Assembly: GCA_963708515.1 (NCBI GenBank)
Contig: CAVPSX010000006.1
Span: forward strand, 81,100-145,099
DNA length: 64,000 bases
Origin: JAPLJM01 sp963708515
GTDB taxonomy: Bacteria > Desulfobacterota > Syntrophia > Syntrophales > Fen-1087
Direction of reading: 5' to 3'
Shown: positions 63,172 through 64,000 of the stretch, one piece after another
Layout of the letters: each line of letters begins with the position of its first letter
Numbering within the stretch: the first letter of the stretch is position 1
Program-made: the position numbers and the translations under genes
The notes under the pieces: generated by a model
What the model saw: only the letters and a program-made list of their open reading frames with translations
Databases searched by the model: none
What the model was told of the DNA's origin: nothing

Positions 63172-63757
63172 ATGATTATTTTCAGAAGAGGGATTCCGGT
63201 CTTGATCATTATGGTTTTGCTGACCGCCGGCGGGTGCGCCCACCGGGGGCAGGAAGGAAGCGACATGATTCGATATAAAAGGCCCTGGCGGAGACGGACC
63301 CGGTGAAGGTTGCCGGACTGCAACCCGGCTCACAACTGGAGAAAGAAGCGGTTGCGCGCTTTGTGGATTTTTACCGGGTATTTTCCTCAGAGGTGATCCG
63401 GAAAGGAGTGCGCGGGCTGTATGCGGACGGCGCCTACTTCCGGGACGGTTTCAAGGAGGTCGTGGGGATCGAAGCGATGGAGGCCTATTTCCTCAAGAGC
63501 ACCGAAGGAATCCAGACCTGCACGTTCGACATCCAGGAGATGCCCGTCCACCAGGGTAACTATTATTTCCGCTGGGTAATGCACCTGACGATGAAGCGCA
63601 GCCCTGACGACCCCGTCCGGACGGTGGGCATGTCCCACGTCCGGTATAATGCCAAGGGCAAGGTCAAACTCCATCAAACTACTGGGACACGGGAGTGGTC
63701 TACGAGAAGATCCCCGTCATGGGTGCGGTGATTCGCTGGATCAAGAACAAGTTTTAG
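63172..63757 (+). pseudogene. Lipoprotein with SnoaL/NTF2-like domain, frame broken twice
   Basis: The start at 63172 (TTAAGGAG ribosome site) encodes a lipoprotein signal (MIIFRRGIPVLIIMVLLTAG, then GC). Near 63281 the frame must shift by one base at an A-run to reach ALAETDPVKVAGLQPGSQLE and the NTF2-like core (FVDFYRVFSSEVIRKGVRGL, FRDGFKEVVGIEAMEAYFLK). A second shift near 63676 gives the natural ending YWDTGVVYEKIPVMGAVIRW and a stop at 63757. Both look like single missing bases. The rest of the window to 64000 shows no gene. Confidence 0.75.
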
Positions 63758-64000
63758 CGGACGAGCGGCGGGGCGGGGCGGCCTGCCCGCCACGCTGACA
63801 TTTTACAGGAGAGACACGAATTTTTTAGCGATCCAGTTGAACGGCTGGCTACTCCCTCCCTTCGTTGTGATTACCGATAGCTTGGAGAAGGTTTGTGACA
63901 TTATTCCCAGTAATTTCTTCTACTTTATCATGAGACTGGCTTCTCTCCATTAAGAATAGCCAACTGTCAGCGCAACAATAATAGAGGCGATCCCGATCAA

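Overview
The window reads as chromosome of a strictly anaerobic, Gram-negative, GC-moderate bacterium, most likely a Syntrophus/Smithella-like member of the Desulfobacterota (formerly Deltaproteobacteria). This is inferred from the gene mix: a two-gene ADP-forming acyl-CoA synthetase, acyl-CoA:CoA transferase, 3-hydroxyacyl-CoA dehydrogenase, two kinds of TRAP transporter, citramalate synthase, a glycogen synthase-phosphorylase fusion, LolA/MltA/porin-like envelope genes, and many multi-domain histidine kinases. No rRNA, CRISPR array or prophage is seen.

Layout. (1) 1-566: tail of a DUF294 nucleotidyltransferase-like protein. (2) 651-8492, minus strand: a five-gene signalling operon behind a consensus sigma-70 promoter. 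It holds a stand-alone receiver, a sensor fused to a DnaQ-type exonuclease, a periplasmic binding lipoprotein, a hybrid kinase and a receiver-kinase. (3) 8.7-10.4 kb: a TetR regulator, two matching operator-like palindromes, a small 58-residue protein and an Ala/Pro-rich lipoprotein. (4) 10.4-11.9 kb: a two-gene cassette (one gene frame-broken) flanked by two 115-bp direct repeats. (5) 11.9-22.9 kb: a catabolic block (glycolate-oxidase-like FAD enzyme with frameshifts, YidB-like protein, DctPQM TRAP transporter, CoA transferase, 3-hydroxyacyl-CoA dehydrogenase), with a divergent sigma-54 activator and two matching -24/-12 boxes. (6) 23.0-25.8 kb: serS followed by two tRNA-Ser genes and tRNA-Arg(ACG). 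Next to the tRNA is a 0.9-kb HepT-MntA toxin-antitoxin segment bounded by a 43-bp copy of the tRNA-Arg 3' half, with an AbiEi antitoxin remnant cut at that copy. (7) 25.9-39.9 kb: housekeeping genes (murJ, yggU, yggT, hydrolase, proC, RNase E/G, yciO-type, cimA, nadD, proA), a patatin-like protein, DUF2905 and DUF1846. (8) 39.9-45.3 kb: TAXI-type TRAP operon ending in a DapB-like dehydrogenase. (9) 45.5-52.6 kb: glycogen cluster (GT4 synthase-like, GH57 amylase, 1418-residue synthase-phosphorylase fusion). (10) 52.6-59.5 kb: lolA, a DnaA-box cluster, ilvE, a beta-barrel protein, mltA, an IS1202/ISNCY-like insertion sequence with intact ends but broken transposase, comM debris and an XRE regulator. 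(11) 59.9-63.8 kb: ADP-forming acyl-CoA synthetase subunits, a cyclopropane-fatty-acid synthase fragment, a DUF1499 lipoprotein and a frame-broken SnoaL-like protein.

Functionally, TRAP importers, the CoA transferase, hydroxyacyl-CoA dehydrogenase and ADP-forming ligase form a carboxylate import, CoA activation and energy-conserving CoA release theme. The glycogen cluster would buffer carbon. Apparent single-base indels recur (four genes outside the insertion sequence), several beside homopolymers, so either local pseudogenisation or assembly error must be considered before calling genes dead.

Loosely packed stretches: 8493-8696, 13445-13590, 36475-36675, 45281-45507, 59485-59957, 61997-62488 and 63758-64000 hold nothing I can name. 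Short intergenic repeats of two kinds recur at 29.1, 36.7, 39.9, 49.8 and 51.2 kb.
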